NCBI RefSeq assembly: GCF_003253745.1
Contig: NZ_MZXV01000070.1
Location: 186,001-250,000, forward strand
From: Mesorhizobium kowhaii
GTDB lineage: Bacteria; Pseudomonadota; Alphaproteobacteria; Rhizobiales; Rhizobiaceae
DNA: 64,000 bases
Direction of reading: 5' to 3'
Positions 26,324 through 36,400 of this stretch are shown here, piece after piece. The notes under the pieces are model-generated. The model worked only from the letters and a program-made list of their open reading frames with translations, was not told the DNA's origin and ran no database searches. The position numbers and the translations under genes are program-made. Position 1 is the stretch's first letter; each line of letters starts with the position of its first letter.

Positions 26324-27322
26324 ATGAAGGCGGGCATGCAGATGATGGAGCTTTGGGATGGCCGCTCGGTACCACGCATCGGGATCGGCACCTGGGCGGC
26401 GGGTGGCGCCGCGCGCTGGGGTGATGCGGCGACCATCTATGGCGAGGTCGACGACATCAGGTCGCAAGCCGCGCTGGCGATGGCCTATGACATCGGCGCG
26501 CGGGTGTTCGACACGGCTGCCGCCTATGGCGCCGGCAATGCCGAGCTGATCCTCGGGCGGGCGTTGAAGGGCAGGGACGAAGCCGTCATCGTCACCAAGG
26601 TCGGCTATTTCGGCGACCCCGAAACGCGCAAGATCGCTCCCGAGGATGCCTCTGCCGCGGCGATCCGGACATCGATCGACAAGTCGCGGCAGCGCCTGCA
26701 GCGCGATTGTATCGACGTCGCGCTGCTGCATATCAACGAGTATCCGATCGAGCGCGCCGGCGAGGCGTTCGATACGCTCGGCCAGCTGCATCAGGAGGGC
26801 AAGATCGGCGGCTTCGGCTGGAGCACCGATCACCGCGATCGGCTTGCCGCCTACGCGGCCCGCGACGGTTTCGTCGCCGTGGAGAACGACTTCAATGTGT
26901 TCACCCCGGCGAACGAGCTGATGGCCGTCGCGGCGCGCGAGAACCTCGTCTCGTTCAGCCGGCTACCGCTGGCAATGGGGCTGCTCACCGGCAAATACAC
27001 GCCGGCCATGAAGCTGCCTGTCGATGACGTGCGCGGCGGGAATGCCGAATGGATGGTGTTTTTCAGGGATGGCGCCGCCAACCCGCAATATCTGTCAAGG
27101 CTCGCCGCAATCCGCGACCTGCTCGCCTCGGGCGGGCGCACGCTTGCACAGGGCGCGCTCGGTTGGATCCTCGCCAAATCGGCGATCGCCTTGCCGGTGC
27201 CCGGCTTCACGCGGCCCGAGCAGGTCGAGGACAATCTCGGTGCGCTGGAAAAAGGGCCGCTGCCGGCAGCGGTGATGGCCGAGATCGACGCCGTGCTGAA
27301 TATTGCCGAGACCGCCTACTAG
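26324..27322 (+). CDS. Aldo/keto reductase
   Basis: A 332-residue TIM-barrel oxidoreductase. Recognisable elements are IGIGTWAAGG at the start, DIGARVFDTAAAYGAGNAELILGRAL (catalytic Asp and Tyr), EAVIVTKVGYFG (catalytic Lys region), and CIDVALLHINEYP, in which the conserved His is followed by Ile-Asn rather than a longer HxPD-like motif. LGWILAKSAIALPVPGFTRPEQVEDNLGAL is the usual cofactor-binding C-terminal part. It would reduce carbonyls with NAD(P)H; substrate unknown. Follows DUF1127 after 4 nt. Confidence 0.88.
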   Translation: MKAGMQMMELWDGRSVPRIGIGTWAAGGAARWGDAATIYGEVDDIRSQAALAMAYDIGARVFDTAAAYGAGNAELILGRALKGRDEAVIVTKVGYFGDPETRKIAPEDASAAAIRTSIDKSRQRLQRDCIDVALLHINEYPIERAGEAFDTLGQLHQEGKIGGFGWSTDHRDRLAAYAARDGFVAVENDFNVFTPANELMAVAARENLVSFSRLPLAMGLLTGKYTPAMKLPVDDVRGGNAEWMVFFRDGAANPQYLSRLAAIRDLLASGGRTLAQGALGWILAKSAIALPVPGFTRPEQVEDNLGALEKGPLPAAVMAEIDAVLNIAETAY

Positions 27323-27782
27323 TGTAGCGAATCCGAAATTGGCATTGGTGATGATGCCGGCCAACTTCGATCTCTGAGGACCGGGATTCGGTCTTGTTGA
27401 CCACCGCATCGTCAATTGAACCTCGGATATCGGCAAGCTATTGATTTTCAAGAACCGGATTTTGATTGGCTCCTGACGACAGAGAAGGCAGCGACATAAT
27501 CTGACGGTGCTTCTGACGGTATATTCAGGAGCGCTCGAGAGGGTTGGTCACATACCGTCAGATGAATCAGCGCGCTGACGGTATTTTCGGCGGCTTAAAC
27601 TTTGAAATTGTTAGAGAAAAAGCCGTTTGAGGTGCCCATACTTTCCTGACGGTATTTTGCCCCCATAGCAGTCGCTTCGCACATGCCTGCCAAGGGCTGG
27701 TGTGTGTGCAATGTGTGCTGAGTTAGTCACGACATAGATGGCCAACCGGCGATCCCTCCGATCTTGCTGGGTTCGGTCGGTC
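27323..27782. repeat. Convergent intergenic region with clustered CTGACGGT repeats
   Basis: A 460-base gap between converging genes. CTGACGGT begins at 27501, 27513, 27575 and 27646, with one inverted copy at 27554-27562; three of the direct copies continue as TATATTC, TATTTTCGG or TATTTTGCC. GACCG-N5-CGGTC at 27379-27393, followed by TTGTTG, could terminate the aldo/keto reductase transcript. No coding region seen. Since both flanking genes end here, the repeats are not an obvious promoter; they resemble binding sites of a recombinase or other DNA-binding protein. Confidence 0.55.
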
Positions 27783-28478
27783 TTATGGGGACTGGACAAT
27801 GAACGAGGCCGTACAAGGTGCACCGCCCTCCACTGCGAGCGCCGCAGTCCAGGAACTGCCTACCGGCACATCGAGCACTCGGCAGTTGGGACGGTGCAAG
27901 GCCGTACCGACGACGATATGTTCCCCGGCCGTCGCGCTCATCGGTACGTCAAGCTCTTGAGGTGCCACGGAAAATCCGCAACCCCACGCCTTGAGTATGG
28001 CCTCCTTGCGTACCCAGCCGCGGTAGAGGGCGGCTAGGCGGTCGCCGGGGGAGGAGGCTCTCCAGGCGGCATATTCGCGTGGCGATGCCCATGTCGTCAG
28101 GATTTCGTCGGCATCGATAGTCTCGATGCGTTCCAGATCGACGCCGACCTCGCATTCAGATGCAAATGCGAGAAGCGCCGCCCCACCCGCATGCGAAACA
28201 TTGAAGTGCAACCGTTCGCACGCCATCCGAGGCTTGCCGTGAGCGCCATACGCAATGAGGACCGACCGTGGCGGCACCGCCAGGTAATTCGCCAGGATGC
28301 GGCGCAATCCCGCTCGCGTGCGCACGAATTGTGCCCGCGCCCGGGGCGAACGCAGCCGCTCCGCGCGCGCGCGTTCCACATCGTCGAGCAGCTTCAGCGC
28401 ATCGGCTTCTGCCGCAATGCATGGCCGCGCGTCGAGCAGCCACAAGTGGACCTTGCCGACGTCCGGCGGCTCAGGCAT
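27783..28478 (-). CDS. 4'-phosphopantetheinyl transferase (Sfp type)
   Basis: A 231-residue PPTase that loads the phosphopantetheine arm onto the carrier domains of the NRPS proteins in the same operon. The motifs are in order: GKPRMACERLHFNVSHAGG (P1/P2), EVGVDLERIE (magnesium-binding D and E) and WVRKEAILKAWGCGF (P3 W/KE-A). Length fits the Sfp/AcpT2-like group. The ATG at 28478 overlaps the previous stop by 8 nt; a start 7 codons earlier is possible. Last gene of the NRPS transcription unit. Confidence 0.92.
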   Translation of the reverse strand: MPEPPDVGKVHLWLLDARPCIAAEADALKLLDDVERARAERLRSPRARAQFVRTRAGLRRILANYLAVPPRSVLIAYGAHGKPRMACERLHFNVSHAGGAALLAFASECEVGVDLERIETIDADEILTTWASPREYAAWRASSPGDRLAALYRGWVRKEAILKAWGCGFSVAPQELDVPMSATAGEHIVVGTALHRPNCRVLDVPVGSSWTAALAVEGGAPCTASFIVQSP

Positions 28479-28893
28479 TTTCGATGTCGACCGCCACACT
28501 GGCGATCCAGCTCATGCTTTGCGCGATCGCCGCAAGATCCGCAGCAGCCATATTGTCAGGCGGGACTGCAGCCCAGGCCTTGATGAGGTCGGCCACGTAT
28601 TCGTGCAGTGCCTCCCGCACCATCCTCCGCACTTCCGGCGTCAGTGTCGCTGCACGCAGCGCCTCGTGATAGGTGGCAAATGACTGAGCTATGCGTTCCG
28701 CCGCCTCCGGGGCCTGGAGCGGCTCCTGCATCGCCTCGGCGCAGCGGGCGAAGGTCTCGGCAACGGCCGCGCCACCCTCGGGCGAGGTCCAGGCAGATTC
28801 GAGAACGCCGCGAAAGCGCGCGAAAGCGCGGGCGAAGTCAAGCTGAGGACCGTCTTGGGTCCATTGCCAAGGCGATTGTTGCTCCGGGTTCAT
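28471..28893 (-). CDS. Unrecognised small helical protein in NRPS operon
   Basis: A 140-residue protein with no recognised domain. It is alanine- and glutamate-rich and predicted to be almost entirely helical (AFARFRGVLESAW, AAVAETFARCAEAMQEPLQ, EVRRMVREALHEYVADLIKAW), with no signal or clear membrane span. Its size and composition resemble the phasin-like protein that heads the same operon at 41344, though no clear sequence identity is seen. Start and stop overlap both neighbours (ATGA upstream), so it is translated with the pathway. Function unknown. Confidence 0.75.
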   Translation of the reverse strand: MNPEQQSPWQWTQDGPQLDFARAFARFRGVLESAWTSPEGGAAVAETFARCAEAMQEPLQAPEAAERIAQSFATYHEALRAATLTPEVRRMVREALHEYVADLIKAWAAVPPDNMAAADLAAIAQSMSWIASVAVDIENA

Positions 28894-29237
28894 AACGCAG
28901 CTCCAGAGTTGGTCCGTTTGCGCGCTTCATCCAGCAACGCGCCATAGCCATGACGTCGCGCAGAGGTGTCAAGCAATGCCTCGATACCGGTGCTGTCCTG
29001 CCAGGCGCCGCCTTGCATCTCGACCACCTTCTCTTTGACGCGCAGCCAGATCGGCTCAAAACCAGGCAGGCCGTCGCCCAGAACGATGAACCCGCGCCAG
29101 CCCGCCTGAGGCACGGCTGGCGCAGCGCTTGGAACTGACAACGCCCGCGCCCGGGCGGCCAGTTCCGCGACCTCATTGGGTGCAAGCCTGAATGAAGGAT
29201 TCGGCCTGCCTGAGAACAGGTCCAGCACCACGCGCAC
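28890..29237 (-). CDS. Unrecognised protein with FSGRPNP motif
   Basis: About 115 residues starting from a GTG that overlaps the upstream stop (TAGTG). The N-terminus VRVVLDLFSGRPNPSFRL closely parallels the first residues of the neighbouring 300-residue protein (VMLDVFSGRPNPTWQV), and both continue to a Y/W-RGxxV strand, so this gene corresponds to the N-terminal domain of its neighbour. No catalytic motif recognised. The shared FSGRPNP motif defines a conserved but uncharacterised domain here. Confidence 0.75.
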   Translation of the reverse strand: MRVVLDLFSGRPNPSFRLAPNEVAELAARARALSVPSAAPAVPQAGWRGFIVLGDGLPGFEPIWLRVKEKVVEMQGGAWQDSTGIEALLDTSARRHGYGALLDEARKRTNSGAAL

Positions 29238-30139
29238 TACAACACCTCCACTCCCGGCGGTACGAACAGGTAGCTGCAAAATTGCGTGTAGGGGCCGCGG
29301 TCACACGTGGCCGGCGTCAGTGCGCCGGCAATGACGCGGCCCCGGTTGTCGACGTTGCGGGCACTGTAGATGCCCAGCTTGTGGCCCCAGAAGTCGCCAT
29401 GCGAGCGGTACCAGTGGAAATCGTGTCCCGGCCAAACAGCCAGCGCCGCCAGCCGCGCCGGGCCGTCGCAGTTCGCCCTGAATCCATCGGCGAATGCAGC
29501 CCGCGCGACCGCCTCGCAGCTGAACTCATCATACTGACGACCGACCCTCCGTCCGGGCTGCGCAACGAAATTGGAAACATAGTTGCTGGCATAATTGTAG
29601 CAATTGTTGCGCAGGCGCACAGACGGCGTGTTCCAGAACCAGGGGCTATAGGCGGCGAGGATCGGCTCACAGGGCGGCTCGACCTCCGGCTGTTCGGCAG
29701 CTGTGGGCGCCTCGGCGCCGCTGGCGCGTAGCGCAGCGCTACGGTTAGCACGTGGTGCCACGCCGTCGCCCCGCAATTCGACGGAGCGCGCTGCTTCGTC
29801 GATCACGGCGCGCGCGACGAGCGGTCGGGCGCTTTCCAACAGCGCCAAAACGGCCTCGCGCTCCTCATCCGGCAGCCGCGCCCGCCGTGCGGAGACTGCC
29901 TCCTCCTTGGTCTCCATCGTCGCAGGCGGCGACACGCCGACATAGAAGGCTGCCGGCGCGTCGGCGTCTTCCGGACCAATCCCGACGAGCAGGCCACGAT
30001 AGCCAAGCGCCGGCGTCGGGGCAGCAGAAACCGGCCCGCCCTGGCGTGACATCAGTTGTCTGACGTGTTGGGCCAAAGACGGCGGCACCTGCCATGTCGG
30101 GTTGGGACGACCGGAGAATACATCTAGCATCACACGCAT
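29237..30139 (-). CDS. FSGRPNP-domain protein with Cys/His C-terminal domain
   Basis: A 300-residue protein. Residues 1-120 are the FSGRPNP domain shared with the next gene; a proline- and alanine-rich linker follows. The C-terminal half (about 165-300) contains NNCYNYASNYVSNFVAQPG, DFHWYRSHGDFWGHKLG and ARNVDNRG. An Asn-Cys-Tyr-Asn-Tyr cysteine with downstream histidines could form a papain/NlpC-like catalytic pair; this is inference. No thioesterase is present in the NRPS genes directly upstream, so a role in product release or processing is conceivable. AGGAG is 7 nt upstream of the ATG, which overlaps the NRPS stop by 10 nt. Confidence 0.72.
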   Translation of the reverse strand: MRVMLDVFSGRPNPTWQVPPSLAQHVRQLMSRQGGPVSAAPTPALGYRGLLVGIGPEDADAPAAFYVGVSPPATMETKEEAVSARRARLPDEEREAVLALLESARPLVARAVIDEAARSVELRGDGVAPRANRSAALRASGAEAPTAAEQPEVEPPCEPILAAYSPWFWNTPSVRLRNNCYNYASNYVSNFVAQPGRRVGRQYDEFSCEAVARAAFADGFRANCDGPARLAALAVWPGHDFHWYRSHGDFWGHKLGIYSARNVDNRGRVIAGALTPATCDRGPYTQFCSYLFVPPGVEVL

Positions 30140-33100
30140 GCGCCGTCTCCTTGCTGATGCAACTGTTGGCGTACATCGGTATCGCTCATTTCAAGCACCT
30201 GCAGCACGATGGCTGCGGCCGCTTCCAACCGCTGCCGCGCCGAGTCATCAGGGACGATCGCGCGCGAAAGCTCGCGTGCGCATCGGGCCTCGAATACTCG
30301 ACGCAGCGGAATCTCGATCTGCAACAATTCTCGCAGTTGCGAAACCAGTCGCGTAGCCAAGAGCGAGTGGCCTCCGAGATCGGCAAAGAAATCGTCGGTC
30401 GCGCCTGCTTCCGGCACCTTCAACACGTCGCAGAAACACCTGACGAGCAATGTTTCAAGAGCGGTTTCCGGTGTCACGTGCCGCCGCTCCCTCGGGGCGG
30501 CGGCGGCAAGCATCCGGGCGATACGATCGCGGTCTGCCTTGCCGTTGGCGGTGAGCGGGATCTCTTCAACGACCCTGAAGACGCTCGGGATCATGAACGG
30601 CGGCAGTTTGTCCCGGAGATGGTTTCGAAAAGTCCCGGTCAAGTCGGCCTGATCGAGGTCGCACCCCGGCGAAAGCAGCAATGCCGCACGCAGTCGGTCA
30701 TCACCCGGTCCGGCGCGATGCAGCATCACGGCCGCTTCAGCCACCGCCGGGTGTGTGCGCAATGCAGCCTCCACTTCATCTGGCTCGACACGGTGGCCAC
30801 GCAACTTGATCTGATTGTCGGCGCGGCCGAGGTATTCGAGCGTGCCATCGCGGCGGTACCGTGCTCGGTCCCCCGAACGGTAGACCGGCGCTCCGTCCGG
30901 TCCGCGTACGAAACGCTCCGCGGTGAGACCGGCCTGGCCGACATAACCCAGCGCAACGCCGGCACCGCCAATTCGCAGTTCGCCAACCACCCCGACCGGG
31001 ACCGGCGCACCGGACGCGTTACACACATTCAACCGCGTGAGGGCAATTGGACGGCCAATCGGCACCGGGCCAGGTCGAATGTCGCCGGCGCGCAGAAAAT
31101 GCGCGCAGCAGCCAACCGTGGTTTCTGTCGGCCCGTACTCATTGACGATCAGCAATCCCGGCATGTGCGCGCGCCAAGGCTCGAGCGTCTCGCCGTGCAA
31201 GGCTTCGCCCCCAACGATGAAACAGCCAGTTGCACAGGCGGGCGCCCGCCCTCCGGCAAGCTGGCGCAAGCCTTCGAGGTGGCTTGGGGTCAATTTGACA
31301 AAGCCGTAGCGCCGGCCCGAGTGAAGCGCTTCCTCAAGCGCTTCGAGGCCGCCCCCGGCAGGCAGCAAAAACACGGTCTTGCCACACAGAAGCGGCACGA
31401 AAAGCGTGGTGATCGACATGTCGGCACTGATCGAAGTGCACAGCGGTGCCCCTTCGCCATCGTCCACCGGATAGACGCTCATGCACCAGCGGAGGTAGTT
31501 GAGCAATGCACGATGCGGCACCGAGACGCCCTTGGGCCGTCCGGTGGAACCGGAAGTGAACAGTATGTAAGCCGGGCTCTCAGCGTCGGCACGCACCTTC
31601 GGTGGCGGTACGCCGAGTTGCGGTGGTTCGCGGTCCACCACGATCGAGGTGAGCCCGGTCCGCAAGTCGGATCCCGTACCTTTGGAAACAAGAAGCACCG
31701 TCGCCCCTGCCTCAAAGAGCATGTCGCGGGCGCGCTGGACTGGCAATTCAGGCCCAGAGGCACATAGGCAGCGCCGGCCTTGAGCACGGCGAGCAGTGCC
31801 ATCGGCAGATACGTGCACGGCTCGATCGCCACCCCCACGCAATCGCCGGGCCTCACGCCGCATGCGATGAGCTGATGAGCGAGACTGTTGGCGCCGCCGT
31901 CGAGCTCCGCATAGTTGAGGCGTCCGTCGGGTGCCTGGCAGGCGACTGCGTCCGGGCTGAGACGCGCTTGTGCTTCGAACAGCCCGCACAGGTCGGTTTC
32001 GGCCGACGGCATCGCAGGGCCTCGCGACCAAGCTTCCAACTGATGCAGTTCGGCCGCATCCACCATTGGCAGATCTGCCACCGACGCTGCGGGATCGGCC
32101 AGCGCCGCCGAAAGTAGTCGCAAGAAGCGCTCCACCAGTCGTTCGGCGCTCGACTGCTGAAAAAGATCGGTAGCGTATTCCAGTTCGCCGACCAGGCAGG
32201 ATGCCGTTTCGGCAAGCTGCAGGGTAAGGTCAAAGGCCGAAGTGCCACGCGCGAAGCTGAACGCTGGCGTGGCATCCGAGGTCGCCTTACGCACCTGGCT
32301 GGAAGAGAGCACCTGGAACGAAACTTGAAACAGCGGGTTGCGCGACAGATCCTGTTCGGGCGCCAGGGCCGCCACCACCATGGAGAAAGGCAGGTCCTGA
32401 TGGTTCTGCGCTTCACGCAGCCGGGCATGCGTACGTTCCACCGCTTCGTCGAAGCTGCAGCTGCCGCTGAAATCCAGCCGCAAAACCACGGTATTTGCAA
32501 AAAAGCCGACTACGTCTTCGAGCTCGGCATATGGACGCGCTGCCATTGGAGTGCCGATGGTCACCTCGTCCTGTCCCGCGAGCCGGTGCAGCAACGCTGC
32601 AAAAGCGGCAAACAGCACGGTGAAGCGTGTGGTGCGCAGGCGGCGCGCCAGCGCTTCCGCGGCTGCAGTTGTGGCTGCGTCGATGGTGATCGGTGCGCGC
32701 GCCCCACGATAACTTGGCCGGGCGGGACGAGGATGGTCCGTGGGCAGCTCGAGTTGCTGCATGCCCTCGAGCCGCTGCACCCAGTATTTGCGGTGCTGAG
32801 CCATCCTTTCACCAGACATTGCCTCGCGTTGCCAGACGGCAAAGTCGGCATATTGCACCGGTAATGGCGGCAGCGACGGATGCCTGCCGGCTAACAGCTC
32901 GGAATAGACCTGGCCGATTTCGGCCAGCAATTTCTCCAGCGACCATCCGTCGGCGACGATGTGATGGATTACGAGCAGCAGCAGCGATTCACCGGCAGAG
33001 AGCAGCAACAGCCGACAATGCAGAAGCGGCCCTTCGGCAAGGTCGAAGGGCTGCTGGCTGGCAGCCGAGGCTATCTGCGCGGCGCGCGCCTCCGGATCCG

Positions 33101-33479
33101 GCTCGTAGCTGAGGTCATCGATCTCGCAACGCACGGCTGTCGCAGGCAGAATGCGCTGCACCGGCTGTCCTCGGACGAGCGGGAACACGGTGCGCAACGC
33201 CTCGTGACGGGCGACCACCGCCGAGAGTGCCCTTTCCAGGTAGCGCCGCACGGGGACAAACGGCAGCCTCTGCGCAATCGAGATATTGTAGAAAGGATTG
33301 CCCGGAACGAGTTGGTCGAGGAACCACAGGCGGTCTTGTGAATGTGAAAGCGGGAAGTCGCGTCCGTCGCGCGGCTGGACAGGGATTTCCTGCACCGGCC
33401 GAACTTGAATGAGGCGCTCGCGCAGCGAGCGCTTCTGCTCGGATGTCATCGCGGTAATGCGGTTTTGCAGACTGTTCAA
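30130..33479 (-). pseudogene. NRPS module 3 (C-A-T), frameshifted in adenylation domain
   Basis: A single-module synthetase of about 1,116 residues if repaired. Condensation domain with LSHSQDRLWFLDQL and HHIVADGW; adenylation domain starts LNYAELDGGANSLAHQL and breaks at KAGAAYVPLG, near 31751-31755. The other frame resumes ELPVQRARDMLFEAGA, with core motifs FTSGSTGRPKG, NEYGPTETT, YRSGDRARY and LTANGKADR, then a carrier domain (DLGGHSLLA). Specificity residues read DMTKIGEVGK, one change from the known asparagine code DLTKLGEVGK-type, so Asn is predicted. The TTG start at 33479 overlaps the previous stop as TTGA. No thioesterase or reductase domain at the end. Confidence 0.85.
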
Positions 33480-36400
33480 GGCACCCCTCTCGATTCCGCT
33501 GGTTCTTGTGAGGCGAGCAGCGCCTCGCGCTCGGCCGCTGGCATTGACGTCAACAGCGCCAACAGCTCTTCGTCGCTGGCCTCCGATGTCGCGGCCCGGC
33601 ACTCCGCGATCCAACGGGCAAGCTGGCGGACTGACGGGTGGTCAAATACGGCACCCGCCGGCACATCGATTCCGAGTTGGCGTGACAGTCGTGAACTGAC
33701 GCGCAAAGCCGCCAGCGAATGCCCGCCGAGATCGAGGAAGAAGTCTCCGTCGAGCGCCACCAAATGCAGTTGCAGCACCTGCGCGAAACACGCCTGGACT
33801 TCTTTTTCAAATGGCAGCACCGGATTCGTATCGCCAGCATCCGACACTTCTTCGGGCGGCGGCAGCGCCAGTCTGTCGCGCTTGCCGTTGGGCGTCAGCG
33901 GTAGCGCATCGAAACGTGCGATGACCGTCGGCAGGAACGCCTGCGGAAGCCGTTCCCGCAACCCGGCCAACAATCGCCGCGCATCGAAGCTGGATGCAGG
34001 CGCGGCGACGTAGGCAACGAGGCGGCCCTCCCGCAGCACGACCATGGCATCGCGGACTTCGGGGGCTTGGCGAAGCAGTGCCTCGATTTCGGCCGGTTCG
34101 ATCCGGAAACCACGCAACTTGATCTGCTGGTCGCGTCGGCCGAGGCAGACAATCAAGCCGTCGCGCTGCACACGGGCCAGGTCGCCGGTGCGGTACATTC
34201 GCGCCGCTTTGCTGCCTGCAAAAGGGTCGGTGACAAAGCGCTCGCGTGTCAGTTCGGCAGGCCCGAGATATCCAAGCGCGACACCTACGCCGCCGATGCA
34301 CAACTCACCTGCCATCTCAAGCGGAACGGGGCGCAGCTTGCTGTCGAGCACATATGCACGCACGCCAGCGATCGGTCGGCCGATCGGGACGACACCCAGC
34401 ACAGGGGGTTCTTGGTCGGGATCGAACCAGGTGGCATCCCAGACCTCCGAAGTCCCGTAAAGATTGTAGAGTGTGGCCTCCGGATGGTGTCGGCGGAAAT
34501 GCTGGTAGAGGTCTGCGTGGAGCGGCTCGCCGCTGCAGACCCAGAACAGCAGGTGCGGCAAGTGCCGCCCGAGGTCCGGTTGCGCTTCGAGCATCATCTT
34601 TAGCAGCGACGGCACCAGCCACAGCCGTGTGACGCCGCGCGATGCCAGCAGGCGGATCAACGCGGAGGCATCCGTTCCGATCCGCTCCGAAACGATCAGG
34701 GTCGGCACACCTTGCAGCGTGGCGCCCAACAGCTCCCACAGCGAATCGACAAAGTTGATTGCGGTGCGCTGACAGGCCATTTCATTCGCACCGAAGGGGT
34801 AGGCCTGCCACATCCATGTGAGCCGGTTCGACACCTGACCCCATTGAACCAGCACCCCTTTCGGCCGGCCCGTCGAGCCAGACGTGAAGACGATGTAGGC
34901 GGGGTCGTCGCGCCGCCAGCAGACCGGCTCGTCGTTCGCCGCATCGCCGCTGCAGGGGTCGAGGACGTCGCCGATGTCGATCACGGTCGCCGGTCCGTCT
35001 GGCGGAGTTGGGCCGGTTGCCAGCAGCACGGCCGGCTTGGCGTCCGCCAGCATTTGCTCCAGGCGGTGCCTGGGATAGGCCGGATCGAGCGGCAGATAGA
35101 CGCCGTGCGCCTTCAGCACGGCGTAGAAGGCCACCACTTGCTCCAACGAGCGGGGTGCAGACACGGCGACCGGCACGCCGCGATCCACACCAAGGTCGTG
35201 CAACCGTCGTGCGAGCCGCGACGACGCGCGCTCCAAGGTGTCGAAGTCGAGCATACGATCGTCAACAATGAAGGCCGGAGCTGCGCCATTGTCGCGCGCC
35301 AGACCCCGCAACAGTTCGAGCGGGTCCAGCTCCACGCGCGCATCGGCATCGCCGACGGTTGGTTCTTCGATCAGCCGCCGGCGTTCAGCATCGGAGAGCG
35401 GCGAAAAGGTTGCCAAAGTTGCAAAGGGCGCGCCGTACATGCCCCGCAACAGGTTCAGCAAATGTTCGACAAGAGCTCCCATGTCATCGCCATGGAAGCG
35501 GCTGCGATCGAACCGCAGTTTGAGGTGCAGCCGATCACCCGGGACCGCGAGCAAACTGAGCGGCACGTTGGCACGCGCCAAGTCGAGGCCGCCGGTCGCG
35601 GATTCGAGCTTCGCCGCCGCCTGCGGGAAATTCTCGAACACCACCAGCGTGTCGAACAGAGGTCGGTCAGGGGAGATCTCGCTGCAGCGTTGCAGTTCGG
35701 CGCTGTCGAGGTGGTGGAAAGCCGAGCCGCGTGCCTGTGCGCTCTGCAAATCCTTGAGCCATGGCACCAATGCTGCCTGCGGATCTACGCGCACCCGCAC
35801 GGGGACGGCGTTGATGAAGAGGCCGATCATCTGCTCGATGCCGGGAACTTCAGGCGGTCGCCCGGAAACGACGGCACCGAAAACCACATCGTCGCGGTCC
35901 GTATAGTGGCCGAGCAGCAAAGCCCACGCACCTTGCAGCACGGTGTTCAACGTCAGGCCGTGCTGGCGAGCGAATGCCCTGAGCCGCGCCGATTCCTCTG
36001 CATCAAGGTTACCGCTGACCTCAGTGTCGGCTTCTGCGAGAGCCGCGCGGCCAAATGGCCGCGGCAGGCCAATCTCCACCGGCTCGTCGTAGCCACGAAG
36101 CACATTGGCCCAATATTCGCGTGCTGCTTCGAGGTCGCGCGTGGCCAGCCAGTCGATGTAGTGGCGTAACGAGCGTCGCACCGGAGGCCGGTAAGGCACG
36201 TTACGGACCAGCGCGCGATAATGTTCGATCATCTCCGCTGCCAGCAGTTGCGCACTCCATCCGTCGAGCAGGATGTGATGGAACTGCCAGACAAATCTCA
36301 CTTGGCCAGCGCGGCCGCGGATCAACGACAACCGTATCAAAGGCGGACGATCGAGCGCGAAGCCCGCCCGGCGGCTGTCCCCCAGATACTGTACCAGCTG

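Noticed and set aside
30094..31767. 557-codon open frame on the plus strand opposite NRPS module 3
   Set aside because: Antisense shadow of a GC-rich gene; composition is low-complexity Arg/Gln/His and no domain is recognisable.
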